Below are positions 51,622 to 60,427 of a stretch of DNA of 64,000 nucleotides, one piece after another. The DNA lies in contig NZ_JAERJA010000009.1 of the NCBI RefSeq assembly GCF_016827675.1, positions 98,417-162,416 on the forward strand, read 5' to 3'. How positions within the stretch are numbered: the stretch's first letter is position 1; each line of letters opens with the position of its first letter. The notes beneath the pieces were generated by a model, which was not told the origin of the DNA, did not search any database, and saw only the letters and a list, made by a program, of their open reading frames with translations. Position numbers and translations under genes: made by a program. This stretch comes from Nocardioides limicola. Lineage in GTDB: Bacteria > Actinomycetota > Actinomycetes > Propionibacteriales > Nocardioidaceae.

Positions 51622-53121
51622 CTACTTCGTGGGGGCCCAGTTGCGGGAGCGGGCGACCGCCTCGATCCAGCGGGCATGCGCGGCGTCGGCCGCCGCCCGG
51701 TCCGTCGACGGCTCGAAGCGCTGGTCCAGCTGCCAACTCGCCCGCAGGTCCTCGGTCGAGGACCACAGGCCGACACCGAGGCCGGCCAGGAAGGCAGCCC
51801 CCAGCGCGGTGGTCTCCACGATCCGCGGCCGCTCCACCGGGACCCCTGACTGGTCCGCCTGCAGTTGGCAGAGCATGTTGTTGGCCGCGGCGCCGCCGTC
51901 CACCCGGATGGTGGCGTTGGCGCCCATCGTGTCCAGCACGTCGCGCACCTCGAAGGCGATCGCCTCCAGGGTGGCCCGCACCAGGTGTGCCCGGGTGGTG
52001 CCCCGGGTCAGTCCGATGATCAGGCCCCGGGCCTGCGGATCCCAGTGCGGGGCGCCCAGGCCGGTCAGCGCCGGCACGAAGACGACACCGCCCGAGTCCG
52101 GCACCGTGCGGGCGATCGCCTCGGTCTCCGACGCCTTGCCGATGATCTGCAGACCGTCGCGCAGCCACTGCACCGCCGCCCCGGTGACGAAGATCGCCCC
52201 CTCCAACGCATAGGTGGTCACTCCGTCGGGGGAGCGCCACGCCGGGCCGGTGAGCAGGCCGGCGTCACTGCGGACCAGTTCCGTGCCGGTGTTGGTGACG
52301 ATGAACGAGCCGGTGCCGTAGGTGCACTTGGAGTCGCCGGGGTCGAAGCCGGTCTGGCCGAAGAGCGCCGAGGTCTGATCGCCGGCCAGGCCGGCGATCG
52401 GGATGTCGAGATCACAGAAGACCTTCGGGTCGGTGTTGCCGATCACCCCCCAGTTGGGGACCAGTTCCGGCAACGCCTCCCGGGGCACGTCGAAGAGGCC
52501 ACACAACTCATCCGACCAGTCGCCCGCGGCGATGTCGTAGAGGAGGGTCCGGCATGCGTTCGACGCATCGGTGACGTGCCAGGTGCCCCGGGTCATCCGG
52601 GCGATCAGATAGGAGTCGATGGTGCCGATGGCGTACCGGCCCGACTCCACCAGCGCCCAGGTGTGCGGCTCGTGCTCGCGGATCCACTGCAGTTTGGTGC
52701 CCGAGAAGTACGGGTCCAACCGCAGTCCGGTCAACTCGGTGACCCGGTCGCCATGCCCCTGGGCTCGCAACTCCTCGCAGATCTGCGCAGTACGGCGGTC
52801 CTGCCACACGATCGCGCGCCGCGGTGAGGCCAGCGTCTCCCGATCCCACAGCACGATCGTCTCGCGCTGGTTGGTGATCCCCACCGCCACCGGGTCGGCG
52901 CTGCGGCGGTGGTCCCGTCGCAGCGCCGCCAGCGCCGCCTTGGTGGCCTCCAGGGTGGCCTGCCAGATCTCCTCCGGAGCGTGTTCCACCCAACCGGGCT
53001 GCGGGAAGTGCTGGGCGAACTCCTGGTAGCCGCGGGCCACGATGTTGCCGTCACCGGCCACCACCATGGCCGTGACTCCGGTGGTGCCCGCGTCGATGGC
53101 GAGAACGGTGCTGGCGTCCAT
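51622..53121 (-). CDS. glpK: Glycerol kinase
   Basis: A 499-residue FGGY-family kinase making glycerol 3-phosphate. N-terminal AIDAGTTGVTAMV, the GITNQRETIVLWDRET block, glycerol-binding Arg/Asp and Trp residues (WVEHAPEEIWQ) and C-terminal RVDGGAAANNMLCQLQADQS are present; full length. No transporter or dehydrogenase is adjacent. A TAGGGT box eight bases before ATG 53121 suggests its own promoter. Confidence 0.95.
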   Translation of the reverse strand: MDASTVLAIDAGTTGVTAMVVAGDGNIVARGYQEFAQHFPQPGWVEHAPEEIWQATLEATKAALAALRRDHRRSADPVAVGITNQRETIVLWDRETLASPRRAIVWQDRRTAQICEELRAQGHGDRVTELTGLRLDPYFSGTKLQWIREHEPHTWALVESGRYAIGTIDSYLIARMTRGTWHVTDASNACRTLLYDIAAGDWSDELCGLFDVPREALPELVPNWGVIGNTDPKVFCDLDIPIAGLAGDQTSALFGQTGFDPGDSKCTYGTGSFIVTNTGTELVRSDAGLLTGPAWRSPDGVTTYALEGAIFVTGAAVQWLRDGLQIIGKASETEAIARTVPDSGGVVFVPALTGLGAPHWDPQARGLIIGLTRGTTRAHLVRATLEAIAFEVRDVLDTMGANATIRVDGGAAANNMLCQLQADQSGVPVERPRIVETTALGAAFLAGLGVGLWSSTEDLRASWQLDQRFEPSTDRAAADAAHARWIEAVARSRNWAPTK

Positions 53122-53129
53122 GGGCCCTC

Positions 53130-53135
53130 ACCCTA
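53130..53135 (-). promoter_or_regulatory. -10 box of glpK
   Basis: TAGGGT on the minus strand eight bases before ATG 53121. Confidence 0.45.
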
Positions 53136-53215
53136 CTGTCCGACCCGTGGCCGCGGGTGGGACTGCGCGGGCCACGATCCTTCACCTACTGACCGGTAGC
53201 CCACAGGGTGGGGTC

Positions 53216-54244
53216 ATGAAGATCGGCGTACTCACAGGTGGCGGAGACTGTCCCGGGCTCAACGCAGTGATCCGGGCGGTGGTACGCAAAGGCGTGACCG
53301 TGCACGGATTCGAGTTCCTCGGCTACCGGGACGGGTGGCGCGGGCCGCTGGAGCAGGTGTCGAGGCCGTTGGGGATCGCGGAGTGCCGCGGCATCCTGCC
53401 ACGCGGTGGGACCATCCTGGGATCCAGCCGGACCAACCCGTTCGCTGTCGACGGCGGACTCGACCGGATCCGGCACACCCTCGCCACCGACGGGGTGGAC
53501 GCGTTGATCGCCATCGGCGGGGAGGACACCCTGGGGGTCGCCACCCGGCTTGCCGAGGCCGGCCTGCCGGTGGTCGGAGTCCCCAAGACCATCGACAACG
53601 ACCTGTCCGGCACCGACTTCACCTTCGGCTTCGACACCGCGGTCAACATCGCCACCGAGGCCATCGACCGGCTGCACACCACCGCCGAGTCCCACCATCG
53701 GGCTCTGGTGGTGGAGGTGATGGGCCGGCACGCCGGCTGGATCGCGCTGCATGCCGGCATCGCCGGCGGCGCCAGCATCGTGCTGATCCCCGAGCAACCC
53801 TTCGACATCGACGAGGTCTGCCGCCTGGTGGAGAGTCGGTTCCAGACCAGGTATGCGCCGATCCTGGTGGTCTCCGAGGGCGCCGTGCCCGCCGACGGAT
53901 CCGGGATGGCCCTGCAGAACGAGCAGAAGGACGAGTTCGGTCACGTCCGGCTCGGTGGCATCGGGGCCCGGCTCGCGGACGAGATCGAGCGCCGTACCGG
54001 CAAGGAGGCCCGCACCGTGGTCCTCGGCCACATCCAACGCGGTGGCACCCCGACCGCCTTCGACCGGTGGCTGGCCACCCGGTTCGGTCTGGCTGCCGTG
54101 GACGCGGTCGCCGACGGCGACTACGGCGTGATGGTGGCCCTGCGCGGCACCCAGGTGGTGCGCGTGCCGCTCGCCGAAGGCACCGGCGAACTCAAACTGG
54201 TCAGCCCACACGAGTACGCCGCCGCCCAGGTGTTCTTCGGCTGA
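53216..54244 (+). CDS. pfp: Phosphofructokinase, pyrophosphate-dependent type
   Basis: A 342-residue PFK of the actinobacterial group. GVLTGGGDCPGLNAVI binds the phosphoryl donor; catalytic PKTIDNDL follows. At the two donor-specificity positions (E. coli numbering 104 and 124) it has Asp 104 (GGEDT) and Lys 124 (VPKTIDND), the pair found in PPi-dependent enzymes such as that of Amycolatopsis, instead of Gly/Gly. So PPi is the likely donor and the reaction reversible. ATG 53216 gives MKIGVLTGG. Confidence 0.88.
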   Translation: MKIGVLTGGGDCPGLNAVIRAVVRKGVTVHGFEFLGYRDGWRGPLEQVSRPLGIAECRGILPRGGTILGSSRTNPFAVDGGLDRIRHTLATDGVDALIAIGGEDTLGVATRLAEAGLPVVGVPKTIDNDLSGTDFTFGFDTAVNIATEAIDRLHTTAESHHRALVVEVMGRHAGWIALHAGIAGGASIVLIPEQPFDIDEVCRLVESRFQTRYAPILVVSEGAVPADGSGMALQNEQKDEFGHVRLGGIGARLADEIERRTGKEARTVVLGHIQRGGTPTAFDRWLATRFGLAAVDAVADGDYGVMVALRGTQVVRVPLAEGTGELKLVSPHEYAAAQVFFG

Positions 54245-54324
54245 CCTCTCGTCGCACAGGCGCTCGGCGAGGGGCCAGCGAGTCCGGATGATGCCTGGAA
54301 TCGGTGCCCGCTGGCGAGGACGCG

Positions 54325-54330
54325 TACCCT
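54325..54330 (+). promoter_or_regulatory. -10 box of class II DAHP synthase gene
   Basis: TACCCT six bases before GTG 54337. Confidence 0.5.
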
Positions 54331-54336
54331 TGCCGG

Positions 54337-55689
54337 GTGAGCAACATCCCCGACCTCGCCTCCTTGCACGCGATGGGCGCGGCGCAGCAACCGACCTACC
54401 CGGACGCCACCGCCGTCGACTCCGCCGTGGCCACCCTGCGCAACCTGCCGCCGCTGGTCTTCGCAGGTGAATGCGACGACCTCACAGCCAAGCTTGCCGC
54501 CGTCACCCGAGGGGAGGCGTTCCTGCTCCAGGGCGGGGACTGCGCCGAGACCCTCGCCGGGGTGACCGCCGACAACGTCCGCAACAAGCTCCGGGTGCTG
54601 CTGCAGATGGCCGTGGTGCTGACCTATGCCGCCTCGGTCCCCGTGGTCAAGGTGGGCCGGCTCGCCGGTCAGTACGCCAAACCCCGGTCGAACGACACCG
54701 AGACCCGGATGCTGCCCGGCGGCAAGAGCGTCACCCTGCCGGCGTACCGCGGCGACGCCGTCAACGGCTATGACTTCACCCCCGAGTCCCGGGTCCCCGA
54801 CCCCCAGCGGCTCGTCGACGTCTACAACGCCTCCGCCGCCACTTTGAACCTGGTCCGGGCGTTCGTCACCGGCGGTTACGCCGACCTGCGTCAGGTGCAC
54901 ACCTGGAACACCGACTTCGTGCGCGAATCCGGCGCCGGCAAGAAGTACGAACAACTCGCCGGCGAGATCGACCGGGCCCTCACCTTCATGACGGCGATCG
55001 GGGCCGACCCGGTCGAGTTCCACCGCGTCGACTTCCACTCCAGCCACGAGGCGCTGGTGCTGGAGTACGAACACGCGATGACCCGCATCGACTCCCGCTC
55101 CAACCAGCCGTACGACGTCTCCGGGCACTTCGTCTGGATCGGCGAGCGGACCCGGCAACTCGACGGCGCGCACGTGGAGCTCCTCAGCCACATCCGGAAC
55201 CCGATCGGGGTCAAGCTCGGCCCGACCACCACCGCCGACCAGGCGCTGGCGTTGGCAGCCAAGCTGAACCCGACCAACGAGCCCGGCCGGCTCACCTTCA
55301 TCACCCGGTTCGGCGCCGGCAAGATCCGCGACGGGCTGCCGCACCTGGTGGAGAAGGTCACCGCCGAGGGGATCCAGGTGGCCTGGGTCTGCGACCCGAT
55401 GCACGGCAACACCTTCGAGGCGTCCTCGGGCTACAAGACCCGCAGCTTCGACGACGTCCTCGAGGAGGTGCAGGGCTTCTTCGACGTGCACCGTTCACTC
55501 GGCACCTGGCCCGGCGGCCTGCATGTCGAGCTCACCGGTGACGACGTCACCGAGTGCGTCGGTGGCGGCGAGGCGCTGCGGGACGAGGACCTGGCGCACC
55601 GGTACGAGTCCGTCTGCGACCCGCGCCTGAACCGGGTGCAGTCACTGGAGATGGCCTTCCTGGTCGCGGAGATGCTGCGCAAGGCCTGA
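54337..55689 (+). CDS. aroG: 3-deoxy-7-phosphoheptulonate synthase, class II
   Basis: A 450-residue plant/mycobacterial-type DAHP synthase, first step of the shikimate pathway. FLLQGGDCAETL, VVKVGRLAGQYAKPRS, SSHEALVLEYE and WVCDPMHGNTFEASSGYKTR carry PEP, metal and E4P residues. The N-terminal extension is shorter than in M. tuberculosis. A class I enzyme for the same reaction lies 2.1 kb downstream on the other strand. Confidence 0.95.
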   Translation: MSNIPDLASLHAMGAAQQPTYPDATAVDSAVATLRNLPPLVFAGECDDLTAKLAAVTRGEAFLLQGGDCAETLAGVTADNVRNKLRVLLQMAVVLTYAASVPVVKVGRLAGQYAKPRSNDTETRMLPGGKSVTLPAYRGDAVNGYDFTPESRVPDPQRLVDVYNASAATLNLVRAFVTGGYADLRQVHTWNTDFVRESGAGKKYEQLAGEIDRALTFMTAIGADPVEFHRVDFHSSHEALVLEYEHAMTRIDSRSNQPYDVSGHFVWIGERTRQLDGAHVELLSHIRNPIGVKLGPTTTADQALALAAKLNPTNEPGRLTFITRFGAGKIRDGLPHLVEKVTAEGIQVAWVCDPMHGNTFEASSGYKTRSFDDVLEEVQGFFDVHRSLGTWPGGLHVELTGDDVTECVGGGEALRDEDLAHRYESVCDPRLNRVQSLEMAFLVAEMLRKA

Positions 55690-55738
55690 GGGTCGCCCGT
55701 CACGCACGAGGGCGGCGTTGCGGCCGCTCGACGGCCGC

Positions 55739-55744
55739 TAGGGT
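55739..55744 (+). promoter_or_regulatory. -10 box of the threonine aldolase gene
   Basis: TAGGGT six bases before GTG 55751. Confidence 0.5.
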
Positions 55745-55750
55745 GAGCGC

Positions 55751-56740
55751 GTGATCGACCTGCGCTCCGACACCGTCACCGCGCCCACCGCAGCGATGCG
55801 CCAGGCGATGGCCACCGCCGAGGTCGGCGACGACGTGTACGGCGAGGATCCCACCGTCCGCAGGCTCGAGGAGCGGGTGGCCGCACTCTTCGGACATCAG
55901 GCCGCCCTGTTCACCCCGACCGGATCGATGGCCAACGTGCTCGCCGTGCGGACCCTGGTCGGCCCGGGGCAGGAGGTGCTCTGCGAGGAGTCCGCGCACA
56001 TCGCCCGGGCCGAGCTCGGCGCCCACGCGGCGTACACCGGGATCACCATGCGCACCTGGCACGGACCGCACCTCGACCTGACCGCGATCGAGCGGCTCTT
56101 CGCCCCGGCGATGGGCCCCTTCTTCGTCCCTACCGCCGCGATCTCGGTGGAGAACACCCACAACTTCGGTGGCGGCACCGTGCTGCCGACCGCAGACCTG
56201 CGATCGCTACGCACCTACGCCGACGCCGTCGGCTGCGCCGTCCACCTGGACGGTGCCCGGATCTGGAACGCCCACGTAGCCACCGGCACCCCGCTGACCG
56301 AGTACGGCAACATCGCCGATGTGCTGGCCGTCTGCCTCTCCAAGGGGCTCGGCGCCCCAGCCGGCTCCCTGGTCGTCGGTTCGGCGGAGGCGATCGCCGA
56401 GTCGCGGGTATGGCGCAAGCGGATGGGCGGCGGGATGCGTCAGGTCGGAGTGTTGGCCGCCGCCGGGCTGCATGCCCTCGACCACCACCTGGAGCGACTC
56501 GCCGACGACCACGCGCACGCCCGGCTGCTGGCCGAGGCCGTGGGGGTCGACCCGGCATCCGTGGACACCAACATCGTGGTCTGGCAGCGCGAGGATGCGG
56601 CCGAGTTCGTGGCCGCGGCCGCCGGAGAGGGAGTGCGGGTCGCCACGGTCGGCCCCCGCACCCTGCGGCTGGTCACCCACCTGGACATCAGCGACGCGGA
56701 CGCCGCCAGGGCGGCCGCGGTGCTGGCCGCGCTGAACTGA
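55751..56740 (+). CDS. ltaE: Low-specificity threonine aldolase
   Basis: A 329-residue PLP enzyme cleaving threonine to glycine and acetaldehyde. [19 protein letters not shown] opens it; [36 protein letters not shown] and the PLP Lys in [11 protein letters not shown] are the family blocks. Fold type I, normal length. Its stop codon lies in a pentanucleotide repeat shared with the convergent gene. Confidence 0.93.
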   Translation: MIDLRSDTVTAPTAAMRQAMATAEVGDDVYGEDPTVRRLEERVAALFGHQAALFTPTGSMANVLAVRTLVGPGQEVLCEESAHIARAELGAHAAYTGITMRTWHGPHLDLTAIERLFAPAMGPFFVPTAAISVENTHNFGGGTVLPTADLRSLRTYADAVGCAVHLDGARIWNAHVATGTPLTEYGNIADVLAVCLSKGLGAPAGSLVVGSAEAIAESRVWRKRMGGGMRQVGVLAAAGLHALDHHLERLADDHAHARLLAEAVGVDPASVDTNIVVWQREDAAEFVAAAAGEGVRVATVGPRTLRLVTHLDISDADAARAAAVLAALN

Positions 56741-56776
56741 ACTGAACTGAGCTGAGTTGAGCTGAGTTGAGCTGAG
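56732..56776. repeat. Nine pentanucleotide repeats (CTGAR/TTGAG)
   Basis: Nine contiguous 5-base units: CTGAA three times, CTGAG, CTGAG, TTGAG, CTGAG, TTGAG, CTGAG. Because the period is five, TGA stops fall in all plus-strand frames. It bridges the ends of the threonine aldolase and zinc-ribbon genes. Confidence 0.9.
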
Positions 56777-56779
56777 CCA

Positions 56780-57715
56780 TCACCCCGCGGTCAGGAAGAT
56801 CTCGCTCACAGCCGTGAAGTTCCGGCCACGGGGGCCCTGCCCCGGCGCAGTCACCTCATCGATGCGAACCCGCACCGACGTGGTGATCACCGGGTCGATC
56901 CGCATCGTCTGCGGCCGCCGGTGCTCCTCCAGCGACTGGATGACCTCGGTGCCGTCGTCGAAGATCCAGGTCACCTCGGTGATCCGACGGTTCTGGCGGT
57001 ACCAGTTGACCTCGTCCGGGCCCACCTTGTCGGTCTTGGCGTAGCCGTTGATCAGCCCGACCTCGACCAGCCGCGTCTGGCTGGTCAAGGTGAGGAGCAG
57101 CTCTTCGCCGGTGCCGTCCCCGGGCATCCGCCACGTCGTCTCGGGGTCACCGTCGACCATGTTCGCCGCCTCGAAGTCGACCCGCTCACCGGTCAGCGAC
57201 GTGCCCGGGGGAGCGGTGGCCGGCACCTCGATGGTGACGCCCTCGAGGACGTCACCGCTGCGGCGGGGAGTCTCCGGGTCGGCGTCGGCGGGCGGTGGAG
57301 TGACCCCGTTCTCGTCGGCCGCACGGTCCGCGGGACCGCCCCCGGCCAGGAGCCAGAATCCGCCGAGCACCAGCACCAGCAGCACCACGATCACGGCGAC
57401 CAGCCACGACCAGCCCGCTCTCGACCTCTCCCGGTGCCGGCCCGGGTTGGGGGTCGCCTCCGAGTCCGGCACGACGACCGCTGTCGACTCCGACGGAGCC
57501 GCGGCTGCGGCAACCTCGTCCGCGAAGAGCGGATAGCGGGCCCGGGAGCTGGCCTCGTCGGCGTACAGCGGGAACCGCGAGGTCGGCTCGGTACGCACCG
57601 CCGGGCGTTCTGCGGTGTCGCTCACCGAGGCAGGTCCGCTCTGGACCGGATGGCCGCAGTTGGTGCAGAACCTGCCGACGCTGAGGGCGTGACCGCACTG
57701 GGTGCAGAAGCCCAC
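56780..57715 (-). CDS. Zinc-ribbon, single-pass membrane protein with discoidin-like domain
   Basis: About 311 residues: a double CxxC zinc ribbon at the N-terminus (CTQC, CTNC), a variable linker with the repeat FPLYADEA / YPLFADEV, one membrane helix (WLVAVIVVLLVLVLGGFWLL, about 105-125), then a C-terminal beta-sandwich (about 165-311) like the NADase-type glycan-binding/discoidin domains (MVDGDPETTWRMPG, VEVGLINGYAK). GTG 57715 has AGGAGG seven bases upstream; ATG 57721 is too close to it. The outer domain probably binds a surface ligand. Confidence 0.75.
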   Translation of the reverse strand: MGFCTQCGHALSVGRFCTNCGHPVQSGPASVSDTAERPAVRTEPTSRFPLYADEASSRARYPLFADEVAAAAAPSESTAVVVPDSEATPNPGRHRERSRAGWSWLVAVIVVLLVLVLGGFWLLAGGGPADRAADENGVTPPPADADPETPRRSGDVLEGVTIEVPATAPPGTSLTGERVDFEAANMVDGDPETTWRMPGDGTGEELLLTLTSQTRLVEVGLINGYAKTDKVGPDEVNWYRQNRRITEVTWIFDDGTEVIQSLEEHRRPQTMRIDPVITTSVRVRIDEVTAPGQGPRGRNFTAVSEIFLTAG

Positions 57716-57791
57716 GCACATCCCTCCTCAGCCACGACAACGATGCTGCGGCCACTGTAGTGACCGGCCGAGGATGGATGCTATCCGGAGT

Positions 57792-58829
57792 TCAGCGTGC
57801 GGTGGCTGCTTCGCGGCCCACCAGCGACGGGAGCTGCCGGACCGCCTGGGCGAGCTGCCGCAACTCCTGGCCGAGCAGTGCCTGCGGGCCGTCGCACAGC
57901 GCCGTCTCCGGTTGCGGGTGCACATCCACGATGACGCCGTCGGCCCCCACCGCGATCGCGGCCCGGGACAGCGGCACCACCAGGTCCTTGCGACCTGCCG
58001 CGTGCGACGGGTCCACGATGATCGGCAGGTGACTGGTGGCCTGGACCACCGGCACCGCCGAGATGTCCAGAGTGTTGCGGGTGCTCGGCTCGAAGGTGCG
58101 GATGCCGCGCTCGCAGAGCACCACGTCGAGGTTGCCCCGCTGGGCGATGTATTCGGCGGCCATCAGCCACTCCTCGATGGTGGCGGTCATGCCGCGCTTG
58201 AGCAGCACCGGTTTGCCGGCCTCGCCGACGGCCTGCAACAGGGCGAAGTTGGCCATATTCCGGGTGCCGATCTGCAGCATGTCCACATGCTCGGCGACCA
58301 CGGGCACGTCGCGGGGGTCCACCACCTCGGTCACGGTCGGCAGCCCGGTCCGGCGACCCACGTCGGCGAGGATCCGCAGCCCCTCCTCGCCCAGGCCCTG
58401 GAAGGCGTACGGCGAGGTGCGCGGCTTGTAGGCGCCGCCGCGCAGCACCGTGGCACCCGCCGAGACCGCCATCCGGGCCGCCTCCAACGTCTGGTCGGGA
58501 GTCTCCACGGCGCACGGTCCGGCGATGAACGTGAACGTGTCCGGCCCGATCGGCACCTTGACGTCGCCCGAGCCGACCCAGACCGTCGACCGCTCCGGAT
58601 GGTGCTGTCGGCTGACCAGCTTGTACGGGTCGGAGATGCGATGTACGTCGGCGACCCCGGGCAGGGTGCGCAGGTTCAGATGGTGGAAGGACTCGATGTC
58701 ACCGACCAGGCCGATGATGGTCCTGACCACGCCCTTGCTGACGAACGCCTCGCCACCGACGGAGGTGACTCGTTCGACGACGTGGTCGATCTCCTCGTCG
58801 GTGGCCCCGGGGGACATGACGATGACCAC
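57792..58829 (-). CDS. aroF: 3-deoxy-7-phosphoheptulonate synthase, class I (AroF-beta type)
   Basis: A 345-residue enzyme: an N-terminal ferredoxin-like regulatory domain (about 1-75, MVIVMSPGATDEEIDHVVER) and a KDO8PS-like TIM barrel (FIAGPCAVE, RGGAYKPRTSPYAFQG, LLKRGMTATIEEW, VDPSHAAGR). Same reaction as the class II enzyme at 54337-55689. The two classes have unrelated N-termini and different feedback. GTG 58829 has GAGGTG upstream. Confidence 0.93.
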   Translation of the reverse strand: MVIVMSPGATDEEIDHVVERVTSVGGEAFVSKGVVRTIIGLVGDIESFHHLNLRTLPGVADVHRISDPYKLVSRQHHPERSTVWVGSGDVKVPIGPDTFTFIAGPCAVETPDQTLEAARMAVSAGATVLRGGAYKPRTSPYAFQGLGEEGLRILADVGRRTGLPTVTEVVDPRDVPVVAEHVDMLQIGTRNMANFALLQAVGEAGKPVLLKRGMTATIEEWLMAAEYIAQRGNLDVVLCERGIRTFEPSTRNTLDISAVPVVQATSHLPIIVDPSHAAGRKDLVVPLSRAAIAVGADGVIVDVHPQPETALCDGPQALLGQELRQLAQAVRQLPSLVGREAATAR

Positions 58830-58938
58830 GGCGTTTCACCTCGACTGATTGTGGCTGCTCGGGCTGGAGTGATCCTGCCTGGACGAACCTAGCCGAGATG
58901 GGGCGAGCCGCCGGAGATTAATCAGGATCCGGAACGGC

Positions 58939-59442
58939 TCAGCCGGTCAGCACGCCACCGCGCCGGCGTACCACCTCGTCGCGGATGTCCTCGAGGTCGT
59001 GCTCGAGCATCCGGTGGGTGGCCTGGTAGCTGAACTCACCGAACACCCTCCAGACGAACTCGGCCGCCTTGCTGCGGTCGGCCATGTCCACCGCCGTGGT
59101 CATCGACAGCCGGGTCTCCGGGCCGTCGCTGGCACCGGAGTTCGGGGTGGGAGTGAGGGTGAACGAGGTGACCACGGTGTCGTGGCCGAGCCGGGTCTCG
59201 AACTGGGTGCGCATCGGCGGGGTGGACGCGACCACATGCAGTTCCTCACTGCCGTGGTGGCCGAAGAGGGTGCGGTCCTCACGCCAGGTGGTGCCCACCC
59301 GGTAGTCGCCCTCGGTGAGCAGCTCGGAGTGCGAGACGCTGCGCAGGATGTCGGCATGCCTGCCGACGTCGGTGATCACCTCCCAGATCGCCTCGGGCGG
59401 CGCCGGGATGGTGGTGTGGATGTGGATGACGTGACCGGCCAT
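58939..59442 (-). CDS. SRPBCC (polyketide cyclase/START-like) protein
   Basis: A 167-residue helix-grip protein: HIHTTIPAPPEAIWEVITDV starts the fold, FGHHGSEELHVVASTPPMRT forms the strands and the last long helix is VWRVFGEFSYQATHRMLEHD. Such proteins bind hydrophobic ligands in a cavity. ATG 59442 has AAGGAG seven bases upstream and is chosen over an upstream codon. Ligand unknown. Confidence 0.82.
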   Translation of the reverse strand: MAGHVIHIHTTIPAPPEAIWEVITDVGRHADILRSVSHSELLTEGDYRVGTTWREDRTLFGHHGSEELHVVASTPPMRTQFETRLGHDTVVTSFTLTPTPNSGASDGPETRLSMTTAVDMADRSKAAEFVWRVFGEFSYQATHRMLEHDLEDIRDEVVRRRGGVLTG

Positions 59443-59514
59443 GGTGGGTCTCCTTGCCGAAGGGGTCCCCCGACCTTCCATGGTGCCCCGAACCGGCCGG
59501 GAGGACAACCGCGG

Positions 59515-60399
59515 TCAGACCGCGGCCGCTCGCAACTCCTTGAGCAGCGGCAGGTCCGGGTCGTCGGCGTCGCGGGAGCCAGGCGTCTCCAGGATGAACG
59601 GCACCGCCTCGGTGGCCGGATGGGCGAAGAGTTCGGAGAAGGCCCCGGTGCCGATGTGGCCCTGGCCGATCTTCTCGTGCCGGTCCTTGAAGGCGCCGCG
59701 GACGTCCTTGGAGTCGTTGGCGTGGATCAGCCGCAGCCGACCCTCGCCGGCGATCTCGACGATCCGGTCCACGCAGGCGGTGGCGCCGCCGGGGGCGTCC
59801 AGGGGCTCACCGGCGGCGAAGACGTGGCAGGTGTCCAGGCAGATCCCGGCCTTCGGATGGTGGTCCAGGGCCCCCAGATAGGCCGTGAGGTCCTCGACGC
59901 CGGCACACAGCGACCGGCCCTGGCCGGCCGTCGGCTCCAGCAGCAGCCACGGCGCATCCTCGTCCAGGGAGTCCAGCAGCGGCAGCAGCCCCTCACGCAC
60001 CTGGGCCATCGCCGCGGCGTACCGGATCTCGGCGTCGGCGCTGTCGCCGGCCGGTTGCACGAACGACCCGGTGTGCACCACCACGCCTTCGGCGCCGATC
60101 TCGACGGCCCGGCGCAGGTTGTGCGCGACCAGCGCCACCGACTTCTCGAAGGTTGCCGGTGTCGGCGAGCCCAGGTTCACCAGATACGGCGTATGGATGA
60201 ACGACCGCATCCCGGTCGTCTCGGTGAGCCGCCGGAACTCCTTGTCCTGGCCGGGGTCGCCCGCCGACGGAGCCCAGCCGCGGGGGTTGCCGACGAAGAC
60301 CTGGACGGCCTCACAGCCGAGTTCGACGGCGGTGGCGAAGGCGCCCGACGCCAGCCCCTTGCCGACCTGGACGTGGGTGCCGATGGGACGGGGGGTCAT
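59515..60399 (-). CDS. nfo: Endonuclease IV (AP endonuclease)
   Basis: A 294-residue TIM-barrel AP endonuclease (family 2) acting in base-excision repair. IGTHVQVGKGL, the metal residues in VVHTGSF, LLEPTAGQGRSLC, ICLDTCHVFAAG, LIHANDSKD and GHIGTGAF, and the C-terminal FILETPG are the Nfo zinc ligands in order. A TATCCT box eight bases before ATG 60399 supports the start. Confidence 0.93.
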   Translation of the reverse strand: MTPRPIGTHVQVGKGLASGAFATAVELGCEAVQVFVGNPRGWAPSAGDPGQDKEFRRLTETTGMRSFIHTPYLVNLGSPTPATFEKSVALVAHNLRRAVEIGAEGVVVHTGSFVQPAGDSADAEIRYAAAMAQVREGLLPLLDSLDEDAPWLLLEPTAGQGRSLCAGVEDLTAYLGALDHHPKAGICLDTCHVFAAGEPLDAPGGATACVDRIVEIAGEGRLRLIHANDSKDVRGAFKDRHEKIGQGHIGTGAFSELFAHPATEAVPFILETPGSRDADDPDLPLLKELRAAAV

Positions 60400-60407
60400 G
60401 GCCGCCG

Positions 60408-60413
60408 AGGATA
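60408..60413 (-). promoter_or_regulatory. -10 box of nfo
   Basis: TATCCT on the minus strand eight bases before ATG 60399. Confidence 0.45.
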
Positions 60414-60427
60414 GTCCGCCCCGGGTC

